Source: Lachnospiraceae bacterium
GTDB lineage: Bacteria; Bacillota; Clostridia; Lachnospirales; Lachnospiraceae
Length of the DNA: 64,000 nt
Reading direction: 5' to 3'
Assembly (NCBI GenBank): GCA_015056925.1
Contig: SVFJ01000010.1
Coordinates: 1 to 64,000, forward strand
Within the stretch, counting starts at the first letter, position 1. Every line of letters begins with the position of its first letter. This document shows positions 1-8,844 of the stretch, piece after piece. Made by a program: the position numbers and the translations under genes. The notes under the pieces were generated by a model. It did not search any database, had not been told where the DNA came from, and was given only the letters and a program-made list of their open reading frames with translations.

Positions 1-2
1 GA

Positions 3-89
3 AAGGCTCATATCGGTGAGGTTCAGGTATCGATTTGGCCGGAGGATACGATTGAGTATGCACATAGCAAGGGTGTAACAATTTTATAG
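3..89 (+). CDS. C-terminal fragment of an unidentified protein
   Basis: The third forward frame is open from the window edge to a TAG at 87-89 and encodes 28 residues ending in HSKGVTIL. A strong intrinsic terminator follows within 10 bases, which supports this being the true end of a gene that starts outside the window. The fragment is too short to assign to a family. The other two forward frames give less protein-like peptides. Confidence 0.45.
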   Translation, partial: KAHIGEVQVSIWPEDTIEYAHSKGVTIL

Positions 90-96
90 TAAGTAT

Positions 97-127
97 AAGG
101 CGCTTGTCATGAGGCAGGCGTCTTTTT
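97..127 (+). terminator. Rho-independent terminator of the upstream partial gene
   Basis: A 12-bp stem (97-108 with 113-124, four G-T wobbles) closes on the tetraloop ATGA and runs directly into a T tract. It lies 8 bases after the stop codon of the edge fragment. Confidence 0.75.
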
Positions 128-350
128 GTATACAAAATATTCTGTTTGTGAAAAATGCACAATGGAATTTTCTAAAAATACGAAAAGAAAATTCTAATAT
201 AATAGTTTGCTTAGGCATTATGATACAAAAGATTGCCTTAAATTGGCTAAAACGCCGTAAATTTTGAATACCATTGCATTGCATCTTTGAAATATGTTAT
301 AGTTCAATTGTAATACTTTTGTAATAAACGAAGGATTGGAGGAAAACTAT

Positions 351-704
351 ATGAAGGGAGTTTCAACTGAGGAGAGTACTATAAGTCGATTGATGACTTT
401 AGGCACTGTAACTTACGAAACGACTGGTTGGGGGACCGGTGAAATCGTTGTAAAGTGTAGATCGAACACAAAGTGTGAGCAGGAATCGTTAAATAAGGCG
501 ATTATTACATTCACATTAAATGAACAGGGTATTTCTAAGGATAATATGGAGGAACATATTATCAGAACATTAGGTAAGAAGTTAGAGACTAAGGAACTTC
601 GCGTTTGGTCTGAGGAAGATAAGCAGTATAATAAGGCGAAGAAAAAATTCAAGAATTGGAAGAATACATATAAGAGTGAGCATAGCTCAGCAAGTATTTC
701 ATAG
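351..704 (+). CDS. Small hypothetical protein, 117 residues
   Basis: I do not recognise this protein. The ATG at 351 was chosen because GGAGG at 338-342 lies 8 bases upstream; a TTG at 336 in the same frame would place the start before its own ribosome-binding site. The N-terminal half looks like a compact beta-rich domain (a Thr/Gly-rich stretch, then alternating hydrophobic residues), with single cysteines at about residues 41 and 47. The C-terminal third is strongly basic and Lys-rich and ends in a Ser-rich tail. There is no signal peptide or membrane segment. It stands alone, with an AT-rich stretch of about 220 bases before it and its own terminator after it, so it is probably monocistronic. 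Confidence 0.7.
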   Translation: MKGVSTEESTISRLMTLGTVTYETTGWGTGEIVVKCRSNTKCEQESLNKAIITFTLNEQGISKDNMEEHIIRTLGKKLETKELRVWSEEDKQYNKAKKKFKNWKNTYKSEHSSASIS

Positions 705-711
705 TGAATGG

Positions 712-739
712 CAGCCGCACATTTTGTGCGGCTGTTTTT
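712..739 (+). terminator. Rho-independent terminator
   Basis: A perfect 9-bp G+C-rich stem (712-720 with 726-734) with loop ATTTT is followed by five T. It ends the 117-residue gene and separates it from the convergent hisD. Confidence 0.9.
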
Positions 740-762
740 GGGTTTAATTGGGATTCTTAATT

Positions 763-2049
763 TTATTGTCTAACTTTCACGGCTAATGCGTGTGCCATCA
801 TGCCTTCGGCTTCGGCGAGTTGGATGATGTGCGCAGCGTTAGCTTTTAGGGCGTTTTCTGGATATTTGATAACACTATATCCTCTCATAAATTCCTGAAC
901 GGACATGCCAGAGGAAAATCTAGCAGTTCCACAGGTTGGAAGAATGTGGTTGGTTCCACAGAAATAATCACCAACAGGCTCGGAACTGTATGCACCAACA
1001 AATATGGCTCCTGCATTAGTTAGCTTTGGGAGTATGTCTTCACAATTATCTAATAGCAATTCAACATGCTCGGGAGCTATTTCATTTACAGCATCTATAG
1101 ATTCATCAATAGAATCAACAATAAAAATATCACCATAATTCTCAAAACTTTTCTTGGTTGCATCTATAAGATTGTTTTCCTTGCATAAACGAGTGATTTC
1201 AGTTTTAATCTGTTCTGCTTGTTCTTTGGATAAACAAAAGGTAGTGCTGGCTTCAAAGCCTGTTCCGTGTTCTGCCTGTGACATCATATCAGCGGCAATA
1301 AAGGTAGGATTTGCTTTTGGGTCAGCAATAATAGCAATCTCAGAAGGACCTGCGATAGAATCAATTTTTACTTCACCAAATAATAATTTTTTTGCTATTT
1401 GTGTATAGTTATTCCCAGGGCCAGTGATAGCATCAACCTTTTTGACAGATTCTGTTCCGTAAGCAACAGCAGCTAAACCTTGCGAACCAGAGAGCTTATA
1501 ATAATTTTTAACATTTAGATAGTCGGCTACATATAATAAGTGTTCATCAATGCTTCCATCAAGCCTTGGCTTTGTTAGAATATATATGTTTGGTACGCCT
1601 GCAACGATAGCAGGAATCAAATTCATACATAGTGTAGAAATAAGCGGTGCCATATTTCCAGGCACAGTAACAGCGACGCTATTAAGTGGTATGTACTTGC
1701 GTTCAAGTATGGCTCCGTTCTCGTATTCTTCTGTAAATCCTGTTGATAATTGGCGCTTGTGAAAACGAAACAGGTTATCGCAAGCTAGTTTAACTGCTTG
1801 CTTAAATTCATCGGATACCTTTTCTTTGGCATCTTGAAATTCTTGTTCAGATACAAATAATCCGATTTTGTTTATGTCGACGCCATCAAATTGCTTCATA
1901 TAGGAATATAAAGCTTCATCACCTTTTTCTTTCACGTTCTTTATTACGCCTTTGACGGTAATTTCTAGCTCTTCGGGGATACTGCTTCTACGACTTAGAA
2001 GATTAGAGTATCTTGGGTTTTCATAGCTGAATTTACTGATTGTAACCAT
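763..2049 (-). CDS. hisD: Histidinol dehydrogenase
   Basis: Catalyses the last two steps of histidine synthesis: NAD-dependent oxidation of L-histidinol through histidinaldehyde to L-histidine, in the cytoplasm, with a zinc ion. The 428-residue length is normal for the family. Visible family signatures are the GPSEIAIIAD segment, SQAEHGTG with Q258 and H261 (zinc ligands by family knowledge), the catalytic pair E327-H328 in APEHVELL, and the zinc-binding D and H near residues 361 and 420. No other his gene lies nearby, so hisD is detached from the rest of the pathway. It has its own promoter and a leader containing a terminator hairpin (2131-2171), so attenuation is likely. AAAGGAGAG precedes the ATG. 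Confidence 0.97.
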   Translation of the reverse strand: MVTISKFSYENPRYSNLLSRRSSIPEELEITVKGVIKNVKEKGDEALYSYMKQFDGVDINKIGLFVSEQEFQDAKEKVSDEFKQAVKLACDNLFRFHKRQLSTGFTEEYENGAILERKYIPLNSVAVTVPGNMAPLISTLCMNLIPAIVAGVPNIYILTKPRLDGSIDEHLLYVADYLNVKNYYKLSGSQGLAAVAYGTESVKKVDAITGPGNNYTQIAKKLLFGEVKIDSIAGPSEIAIIADPKANPTFIAADMMSQAEHGTGFEASTTFCLSKEQAEQIKTEITRLCKENNLIDATKKSFENYGDIFIVDSIDESIDAVNEIAPEHVELLLDNCEDILPKLTNAGAIFVGAYSSEPVGDYFCGTNHILPTCGTARFSSGMSVQEFMRGYSVIKYPENALKANAAHIIQLAEAEGMMAHALAVKVRQ

Positions 2050-2130
2050 TTTATTCTCTCCTTTACATTTGTAGATAAATATAAACTAAAGAATGTGCGC
2101 ACATTTGTGATATTAGCTGAAACAGAATGA

Positions 2131-2171
2131 AAATAAAAAACGCCTGTTAGAGAAATTTTCCCTAACAAGCG
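2131..2171 (-). terminator. Terminator hairpin in the hisD leader (putative attenuator)
   Basis: On the minus strand a stem of about 15 bp (arms beginning CGCTTGTTAGGG and ending CTCTAACAGGCG, two G-T pairs) is followed by TTTTTT and sits about 80 bases before the hisD start. No minus-strand gene precedes it, so it must end transcripts heading into hisD. The leader repeats short pieces of the hairpin arm upstream (ACGCTTG and CACGCTTG), which could form an alternative fold. No T-box signature (GGGTGG with TGGNACCGCG) is visible, so the ligand is unknown. Confidence 0.6.
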
Positions 2172-2202
2172 TGGATCAAGCGTTTCGCCTAATATCAAGT
2201 AT

Positions 2203-2231
2203 AGAGTAACAAGGATGAAATTGTTTGTCAA
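2203..2231 (-). promoter_or_regulatory. Putative hisD promoter
   Basis: A consensus -35 TTGACA (complement of 2226-2231) is followed after 17 bases by TACTCT (complement of 2203-2208); a TATACT lies 5 bases further on. The -35 is strong but the -10 assignment is uncertain. It diverges from the hydrolase/TetR promoter about 110 bases away. Confidence 0.5.
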
Positions 2232-2317
2232 GAAAAATGTATAAGAATTTAAAAGGGGAATTTGGTGCAAGTAAACAGGTGCTAATGTGTGAGTGGAAAT
2301 AGAAGACAACAATAATA

Positions 2318-2390
2318 AAAATGAATAGAGATTCATTTTGCTGATTGACATAGTGGTTTATGCATATTAAAATGAAATAAGATTCATTTT
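2318..2390 (+). promoter_or_regulatory. Promoter flanked by two matching 22-bp palindromes (putative TetR operators)
   Basis: A near-consensus promoter, TTGACA (2345-2350), 17-bp spacer, TAAAAT (2368-2373), drives the hydrolase/TetR pair. Palindrome 1 (2318-2339) has arms AAAATGAAT and ATTCATTTT around a 4-base centre, just upstream of the -35. Palindrome 2 (2369-2390) has arms AAAATGAA and TTCATTTT around a 6-base centre and covers the -10. Both are 22 bp and their starts are 51 bp apart, about five helical turns. This geometry fits repression by the TetR-family protein encoded two genes downstream; that link is inferred. Confidence 0.7.
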
Positions 2391-2473
2391 CTTGAGAATA
2401 AATCTACATTTATTAAATTAGTAATTAAAAGTACTAGATTTTATAGAGGAGATAGAAAGGCGAGATTATTGAT

Positions 2474-3430
2474 ATGAAAAAGACAAGACGAATGATTATA
2501 GAAGAAAATGAGATTTCGCAAATATATACATTTCCATTAGGAGGAATTCAACAGAAGGTTTTGATTGAAGGAAAGAGAAAGGAGCTTCCTGTTGTAATCT
2601 GTTTACATGGTGGTCCAGGAACACCAATCCCTTTTTCTGTAGGGTGTAGAGGGCTTTTTCCTGAGTTTACAGAGCATTTTATTATGGTGTATTGGGATCA
2701 GTTGGGGTGTGGCATAAATGATTACATGCTAGAGGATAAATTTAATATAAGCTCCTTTGTGGAAATGACACGAGATTTAATTGAAGAGGTTAAGAAGCTT
2801 TTTCCTAATAATAAAATAATATTGTTTGGTATATCATGGGGAAGTGTTTTAGCCTTAAAGGCATCAAAATATGTGGATGCGGTTGTTGTGTACGGGCAGG
2901 TTATGAGAAAACTATTCCTAAATGATGAGGTGTTTGGAGAATTAGAAAAAGCGGGATTATCTAAGAATAAGATGGATATAGTAAAGAGGCTTACACCTGA
3001 TAATTTTAACGATAAGGACATGCAGCTTTTGTCAGGGAGTATTAGGAAATATACAAATGGATACAACAATGAAGCAGGAAGGAAAGCTCCAATGGGGGCG
3101 ATAATAAGAGGATTGTTAACAAGTCCTGATTATTCATTCAAAGATTTTAAAGCGATTATGATAAATGGTACAGCTTCAAGTACCTGTCTTTGGAAAGAGC
3201 TGTTGAGTATAGATTTGACAAAAGAATTGTCAAAGGTAGAGGTACCTTATCATATATTGCAAGGTGATACAGATATTGTGACATCTACATCAGATATTGT
3301 TAGATTGGTTTCAACAGTAGATAATTCGTATTTACATTGCTATATTGTAGAGGATTCGGGGCATGAACCTGGAGTGCTTGGTATGGAAGAAGTTTTTCAG
3401 ATGTTGTTTAAGGTAGCTGCTTCGGAGTGA
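2474..3430 (+). CDS. Alpha/beta-hydrolase of the S33 (prolyl aminopeptidase-like) group
   Basis: Cytoplasmic alpha/beta-hydrolase of 318 residues without a signal peptide. The HGGPG oxyanion-hole motif (about residue 45) and DQLGCG segment (about 76) are typical of the proline iminopeptidase/S33 branch. The nucleophile elbow is GISWGS, with the acid in GDTDIV and the histidine in DSGHEPG, so the Ser-Asp-His triad is complete. The substrate cannot be read from sequence: N-terminal proline peptides, acyl esters and small xenobiotics are all possible. It is followed 58 bases later by a TetR regulator and starts behind a promoter with two TetR-like operators, so it is probably induced by a ligand of that regulator. 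The pair is visibly more AT-rich than the genes downstream, which may mean acquisition. Confidence 0.85.
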   Translation: MKKTRRMIIEENEISQIYTFPLGGIQQKVLIEGKRKELPVVICLHGGPGTPIPFSVGCRGLFPEFTEHFIMVYWDQLGCGINDYMLEDKFNISSFVEMTRDLIEEVKKLFPNNKIILFGISWGSVLALKASKYVDAVVVYGQVMRKLFLNDEVFGELEKAGLSKNKMDIVKRLTPDNFNDKDMQLLSGSIRKYTNGYNNEAGRKAPMGAIIRGLLTSPDYSFKDFKAIMINGTASSTCLWKELLSIDLTKELSKVEVPYHILQGDTDIVTSTSDIVRLVSTVDNSYLHCYIVEDSGHEPGVLGMEEVFQMLFKVAASE

Positions 3431-3488
3431 GAAAAATGTGATGGAATAAGAATACATTCAAAAAAATATGGAGATAGGGTGAAGAAAA

Positions 3489-4151
3489 GTGCCTAAAGTA
3501 ACAGAGGAATATATTACAAAAAAGAAGAGATTAATCGTCGATACAGCATATGAACTGTGTATAGAAAAAACTGTTAGCACTGTTACAATGCAGGATATTA
3601 TAAATCGTACGGGCTTAAGTCAGGGAGGGGTTTATCGTTTCTATCATGATATAGATGAGATTTTTTCTGATATGTTAATAGAAATGAGAAAGAGAGTTGA
3701 TGTTAAGGATAGGGTGGATGTGATTTTTGCACAGGTTGATGAACTTTCAGTAACAGAGATTACCACCAATATCTTTGATATGCTGGCGAACTTCATGGAA
3801 GAGGAGCTGATGGGAATTCTTAAGATAGACTTTGAAATGTCTGTGCTTGCTATGAATGCGCCGCATAGAGTTGAGAAGATTCTTGGAGGAGCAAAAGGGA
3901 TTGGACATATGGAATATCTCATGCTTCGTACAGGAGAAATTTTTAAGAAAAAGATGGAAAATGAGAGGTTGCAGGCAAGAGTAGGTGAAGTGGAATTGCT
4001 AACATACATATCATCTGCGTATACAGGAATTCAAATGAATTGTATTGTGAATCGATGTTATCAGAGCGGGGCTATGGCACAGTTCTATCAGCCAAGAGTA
4101 CTGTTGCAGACGATGGCAAAAACAGTAAATTATTTGTTGGGAATAGAGTAA
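3489..4151 (+). CDS. TetR-family transcriptional regulator
   Basis: A 220-residue protein with an N-terminal TetR helix-turn-helix (about residues 12-58, including TMQDIINRTGLSQGGVYRFY) and an all-helical C-terminal ligand/dimer domain. The start is GTG at 3489 behind GGGTGAAG. By family knowledge it is a dimeric, usually repressing DNA-binding protein released by a small ligand. It is encoded just after the alpha/beta-hydrolase; the two palindromes around the promoter at 2318-2390 are the obvious operators, which would give an autoregulated two-gene operon. The ligand is unknown. Confidence 0.9.
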   Translation: MPKVTEEYITKKKRLIVDTAYELCIEKTVSTVTMQDIINRTGLSQGGVYRFYHDIDEIFSDMLIEMRKRVDVKDRVDVIFAQVDELSVTEITTNIFDMLANFMEEELMGILKIDFEMSVLAMNAPHRVEKILGGAKGIGHMEYLMLRTGEIFKKKMENERLQARVGEVELLTYISSAYTGIQMNCIVNRCYQSGAMAQFYQPRVLLQTMAKTVNYLLGIE

Positions 4152-4152
4152 A

Positions 4153-4179
4153 AACAGGCAGGTTTTAAACCTGCCTGTT
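4153..4179. terminator. Hairpin between the convergent TetR and activase genes
   Basis: A 13-bp perfect stem (4153-4165 with 4167-4179) sits between two convergent genes. On the minus strand it runs into TTTT, so it is best read as the terminator of the activase gene; on the plus strand no T tract follows, but the hairpin probably also protects the TetR transcript end. Confidence 0.7.
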
Positions 4180-4229
4180 CTGATTACAATATATGTTTGG
4201 GGTAAAGTAATGTCCCTAACAACACTTTA

Positions 4230-7200
4230 CTATGCAGTAATATCCTTAGAATCGCCATCTGCAACAGGTGCAGAAGCGGCGATTGCTGCCTCGTTAACAG
4301 GGAACTTACGTGGTTCCTCGTCGCGAAGCTGCTTCTTAAGGTTCTTCTGAGCGGTTGAAAGCATCAGCTTGATACGGTTCAGCTGGTTAACCTCTGAAGC
4401 ACCCGGGTCGTAGTCGATAGCTACGATGTTTGCTTCCGGATGACGCTTACGAAGCTCCTTGATAACGCCCTTACCAACAACGTGATTTGGCAGACAAGCA
4501 AATGGCTGTGTACACACGATGTTTGGTGTGTTGGTATGTATTAATTCAAGCATTTCACCTGTTAAGAACCAGCCTTCACCGGTCTGGTTACCAAGAGATA
4601 CAATCTCAGCGGCAGCCTTGGCTGTCTCAGCAATCTTGGCAGGCGGGTCAAAGTGCTTACTTGCGGCAAATGCCTTAGCAGCAGGCTCTCTAAGCATCTC
4701 GATTGCCTTAATACCAAGCTTACACAGATTAGCCGACTTCTTGCTGGTACCAAGATTTTCAGCCTTGTAAAGCTGATTGTAGAAGCAGTAGAACATAAAG
4801 TCCATAAGGTCCGGTACAACGGCCTCGGCACCTTCTTGCTCTAAGAGTTCTACTAAGTAGTTATTACCTGCTGGAGAGAATTTAACAAGAATCTCACCTA
4901 CAATACCTACTCGTGGTTTTGCGATATTTTTAATTGGGATTGCATCAAACTCAGCAATCATCTCTCTGCAAAGCTTCTTAAACTTAGAGAAAGACATGTG
5001 ACCTACGAGGGCATCGCAACACTTCTTAATCCATTTCTGGTGTACAGCGTTAACAGAGCCCGGAACATCTTCGTAAGGACGCATTCGATAAACGCAACGC
5101 ATGAAGATATCTCCGAAGGTAACAGCATATACAGCCTTAATCATCAGCGGGACAGTAAGCTTAAATCCAGGGTTAGCCTCTAACTTAGATAAGTTCAGAG
5201 ATACAACCGGAATATGTTCGTAGCCGGCTTTTGCAAGTGCACGGCGGATAAAGCCTACATAGTTGGTAGCACGACAACCTCCGCCTGTCTGAGTCATAAT
5301 AACAGCAAGCTTATCAGTGTCATACTTACCTGATAAAATCGCTTCCATAATCTGTCCGACAACCAGAAGAGATGGATAGCAGGCATCGTTATTAACGTAT
5401 TTCAGACCGACATCAACACTGTTCTTGTTATCATTTTGTAAAATGACGATATTGTAACCCGCGTTCTTAAAGATTGGCTCCAATAAATCAAAATGAATCG
5501 GAGACATCTGCGGACAAAGAATCGTATAATTCTTACGCATTTCCTCAGTAAAGATGACACGATTGTGCGCACTTGACTGAATGGTTCTTGTCTGGTTCTT
5601 CTGTTCTCTTACACGGATAGCAGAGAGCAGAGAACGAATACGAATACGTGCGGCACCAAGGTTATTAACCTCATCAATCTTAAGGCAGGTATAAATCTTG
5701 CCTGAACCTGTCAAAATATCACTAACCTGGTCGGTGGTAACAGCATCAAGACCACAGCCAAAGGAATTAAGCTGGATTAAATCAAGGTCATCACGAGTCT
5801 TCACATAGCTTGCAGCAGCGTACAATCTGGAATGATACATCCACTGGTCAGATACAATAAGCGGACGCTCAGGCTTAGCTAAATGAGAAATAGAATCCTC
5901 TGTTAATACAGCGATATCATAGGAGGTAATTAACTCAGGAATACCGTGATTAATCTCAGGGTCAATATGATAAGGACGACCTGCAAGCACGATACCTCTC
6001 TTGTGATTTTCCTCCATGTATTTAAGAACTTCTTCACCCTTACGGCGCATATCCTGGCGTGCTGCATCAAGCTCTGCCCATGCAGCATGAACAGCCTCTG
6101 TGATTTCAGCAGCAGAGATGTTAGGAAAATCCTTGATTAACTGTTGTGCAATCAGCTCAGGGCTCTTAAATGACATAAAGGTATTGATAAACTTAACCTC
6201 ACCACGGCCAATCGCTTCAACGTTATTCTTAATATTCTCAGAATAAGAAGTAACGATAGGACAGTTGTAATGGTTGTTAGATTCTTCATATTCATTTCTT
6301 TCATAGAAGATAGATGGATAGAAGATAAAATCTACCTTCTGGTTAATAAGCCACTCAACATGACCATGTGCAAGCTTTGCAGGATAGCACTCTGACTCAC
6401 TTGGAATGGACTCGATACCCATCTCATAAATCTTTCGGTTAGATACAGGAGATAATACAACCTGATATCTTAACTTTGTAAAGAATGTATGCCAGAACGG
6501 ATAGTTCTCATACATATTCAATACACGCGGTAAACCAACACGACCTCTGATAGCCTCAACCTCAGATAATGGCTCATAGTTGAAGTATCTGTCTAACTTA
6601 TAAGCGAAGAGGTTAGGTACATGCTCATTGGTCTTAGCTTTACCAAGACCGCGTTCACAACGGTTTCCTGAAATATACTGTCTTCCGTCAGAGAACTTGT
6701 TCACTGTAAGACGACAGGAGTTCGTACAACCCTTACACTTTACAAGGGATGTTGTAAAGCTAAGCGCATTAATCTGCTCGATAGTAAGCATGGTAGTAGG
6801 TACAGATGCCTGATAACGCTCCTTTGCGATTAATGCAGCACCGAAAGCACCCATAATACCTGCGATATCAGGACGGATTGCCTCACAGTTTGCAATCTTC
6901 TCAAAGCTTCGAAGAACTGCATCATTGTAGAAGGTACCACCCTGAACAACGATATTCTTACCAAGCTCAGAGGCATCAGATACCTTAATAACCTTAAACA
7001 ATGCATTTTTTATAACAGAGTAAGCAAGACCTGCAGAGATATCGGATACCTCAGCACCCTCCTTCTGTGCCTGCTTAACCTTGGAGTTCATAAATACGGT
7101 ACAACGTGTTCCCAAATCAATCGGATGCTTAGCAAATAAAGCAGCCTTGGCAAAGTCCTGTACACTGTAATTCAAAGACTTGGCAAAGGTTTCGATAAAG

Positions 7201-8555
7201 GAACCACAGCCTGAAGAACATGCTTCATTAAGCTGTACGGAATCAACGGTCTGATTCTTAATCTTGATACACTTCATGTCCTGTCCACCGATATCGATGA
7301 TACAGTCAACGGCAGGATTGAAGAATGCAGCAGCATAGTAGTGAGCGACAGTCTCAACCTCACCGTCATCTAACATAAATGCAGCCTTCATCAGAGCTTC
7401 GCCGTATCCTGTTGAGCAGGAACGTACAATATGTGCATCAGCCGGTAACAGGCTGTAAATTTCCTGAATAGAACGGATAGCGGTCATAAGAGGGCTTCCG
7501 TTGTTGTTACTGTAGAAGGAATAGAGCAGGTTACCATCCTCACCAACCAAAGCAATTTTAGTGGTAGTAGAACCGGCATCAATTCCAAGGTAACAATTGC
7601 CGTGATAGTACTGTAAGGAGCTTGTTACAACCTTGTTAGAATCGTGTCTTGCACGGAAGGAAGCATACTCCTCTTCACTGGCAAAGAGAGGCTCCATACG
7701 GGCAACCTCAAACTCCATCTTAATGTCTGCTGAGAGCTTATTCACCATCTCAGACATAGAGAAAGAAACACTCTTTTTGGCATTCAGTGCAGAACCGATG
7801 GCGGCAAAAAGGTGTGAATTATCTGTATCTATAATATGCTCTTCATCAAGCTTTAATGTTCTGATAAAAGCCTGCTTTAACTCTGAAAGGAAATGAAGAG
7901 GACCGCCAAGGAATGCAACATGACCGCGAATCGGCTTACCGCAGGCAAGACCACTGATGGTCTGGTTTACAACTGCCTGGAAAATAGAAGCGGACAAGTC
8001 TTCCTTAGTTGCTCCTTCGTTAATGAGTGGCTGGATATCAGTCTTGGCAAATACACCACATCTTGCAGCGATGGTATATAAAGACTTATAATCCTTAGCA
8101 TATTCATTTAATCCGGATGCATCTGTCTGAATAAGGGATGCCATCTGGTCGATAAAGGAACCTGTACCGCCGGCACAGATACCGTTCATACGCTGCTCAA
8201 CATTACCGCCTTCAAAGTAGATAATCTTCGCATCCTCACCACCAAGCTCGATGGCAACATCTGTCTTAGGAGCAAGCTCCTGTAAAGCTGTAGATACGGA
8301 AATAACCTCCTGAACAAAAGGTACGCCAAGATGGTTGGCAAGTGTAAGACCACCCGAACCTGTAATCATGGGGTGAAGTGTCAGATTGCCAAGCTTACTG
8401 TAAGCATCCTGTAACAGAGAAGATAAAGTCTCTCTGATATTTGCATAATGTCTTTGATAATCGGAAAATAATAAGTTGTGCTGACTGTCCAGAATAGCAA
8501 TCTTTACAGTAGTTGAACCTATATCAATTCCCAGTGTATTAAACTCCTTACTCAT
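4230..8555 (-). CDS. Giant BadF/HgdC-type acyl-CoA dehydratase activase fused to an HgdB-like domain
   Basis: A 1441-residue cytoplasmic protein. Domain 1 (about 5-260) and domain 2 (about 320-590) are two ASKHA-fold ATPases, each with its own phosphate loop (GIDIGSTT at 9-16; GIDAGSTT at 324-331). In domain 1, C127 and C166 sit at the positions that hold the shared [4Fe-4S] cluster in HgdC activases. Then follow a Cys-containing segment (about 600-640), a DUF2229-type domain (from about 670) and an HgdB-like C-terminal half (about 860-1400). In 2-hydroxyacyl-CoA dehydratases the activase uses ATP to push an electron into the dehydratase; the large fused form is widespread in Clostridia but has no firm substrate. 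It is monocistronic with its own promoter. The C-terminal 40 residues are Ala/Pro-rich. Confidence 0.85.
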   Translation of the reverse strand: MSKEFNTLGIDIGSTTVKIAILDSQHNLLFSDYQRHYANIRETLSSLLQDAYSKLGNLTLHPMITGSGGLTLANHLGVPFVQEVISVSTALQELAPKTDVAIELGGEDAKIIYFEGGNVEQRMNGICAGGTGSFIDQMASLIQTDASGLNEYAKDYKSLYTIAARCGVFAKTDIQPLINEGATKEDLSASIFQAVVNQTISGLACGKPIRGHVAFLGGPLHFLSELKQAFIRTLKLDEEHIIDTDNSHLFAAIGSALNAKKSVSFSMSEMVNKLSADIKMEFEVARMEPLFASEEEYASFRARHDSNKVVTSSLQYYHGNCYLGIDAGSTTTKIALVGEDGNLLYSFYSNNNGSPLMTAIRSIQEIYSLLPADAHIVRSCSTGYGEALMKAAFMLDDGEVETVAHYYAAAFFNPAVDCIIDIGGQDMKCIKIKNQTVDSVQLNEACSSGCGSFIETFAKSLNYSVQDFAKAALFAKHPIDLGTRCTVFMNSKVKQAQKEGAEVSDISAGLAYSVIKNALFKVIKVSDASELGKNIVVQGGTFYNDAVLRSFEKIANCEAIRPDIAGIMGAFGAALIAKERYQASVPTTMLTIEQINALSFTTSLVKCKGCTNSCRLTVNKFSDGRQYISGNRCERGLGKAKTNEHVPNLFAYKLDRYFNYEPLSEVEAIRGRVGLPRVLNMYENYPFWHTFFTKLRYQVVLSPVSNRKIYEMGIESIPSESECYPAKLAHGHVEWLINQKVDFIFYPSIFYERNEYEESNNHYNCPIVTSYSENIKNNVEAIGRGEVKFINTFMSFKSPELIAQQLIKDFPNISAAEITEAVHAAWAELDAARQDMRRKGEEVLKYMEENHKRGIVLAGRPYHIDPEINHGIPELITSYDIAVLTEDSISHLAKPERPLIVSDQWMYHSRLYAAASYVKTRDDLDLIQLNSFGCGLDAVTTDQVSDILTGSGKIYTCLKIDEVNNLGAARIRIRSLLSAIRVREQKNQTRTIQSSAHNRVIFTEEMRKNYTILCPQMSPIHFDLLEPIFKNAGYNIVILQNDNKNSVDVGLKYVNNDACYPSLLVVGQIMEAILSGKYDTDKLAVIMTQTGGGCRATNYVGFIRRALAKAGYEHIPVVSLNLSKLEANPGFKLTVPLMIKAVYAVTFGDIFMRCVYRMRPYEDVPGSVNAVHQKWIKKCCDALVGHMSFSKFKKLCREMIAEFDAIPIKNIAKPRVGIVGEILVKFSPAGNNYLVELLEQEGAEAVVPDLMDFMFYCFYNQLYKAENLGTSKKSANLCKLGIKAIEMLREPAAKAFAASKHFDPPAKIAETAKAAAEIVSLGNQTGEGWFLTGEMLELIHTNTPNIVCTQPFACLPNHVVGKGVIKELRKRHPEANIVAIDYDPGASEVNQLNRIKLMLSTAQKNLKKQLRDEEPRKFPVNEAAIAASAPVADGDSKDITA

Positions 8556-8670
8556 AACTCACTTTCCTTCTATATTAATCCTTACTAACGAAATTATGTA
8601 TACCCTTCGAAATGTAATCTCCCAATACATATCAGAATACATAATTCTACAATTTACCCATATCTTAGCT

Positions 8671-8699
8671 ATTATACGACAGCATTTCAAAAAAGGCAA
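8671..8699 (-). promoter_or_regulatory. Promoter of the activase gene
   Basis: On the minus strand TTGCCT (complement of 8694-8699), a 17-bp spacer and a perfect TATAAT (complement of 8671-8676) lie about 115 bases before the start codon. The implied leader of about 110 bases shows no recognised riboswitch. Confidence 0.7.
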
Positions 8700-8844
8700 T
8701 CGAACAAATGGTAAAAATATTCATTCGATACAAGGGCAGATTATTAAAAAAATATTATTTCTTCCCTGTGGGGCGGCGGATTGGTTTACATTTTTTAGGG
8801 AGAATGGTATCATATAATTTAATTGGAAGAAAAAGAGGTGCTAT

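Noticed and set aside
1995-2351. A 118-residue minus-strand open frame covering the hisD leader
   Set aside because: It overlaps hisD, crosses the leader terminator and the promoter, has no ribosome-binding site and encodes a low-complexity hydrophobic stretch; the regulatory reading explains the region better.
4487-8081. Plus-strand open frames opposite the activase gene
   Set aside because: All are short, lack ribosome-binding sites and are shadows of a clearly coding minus-strand frame.
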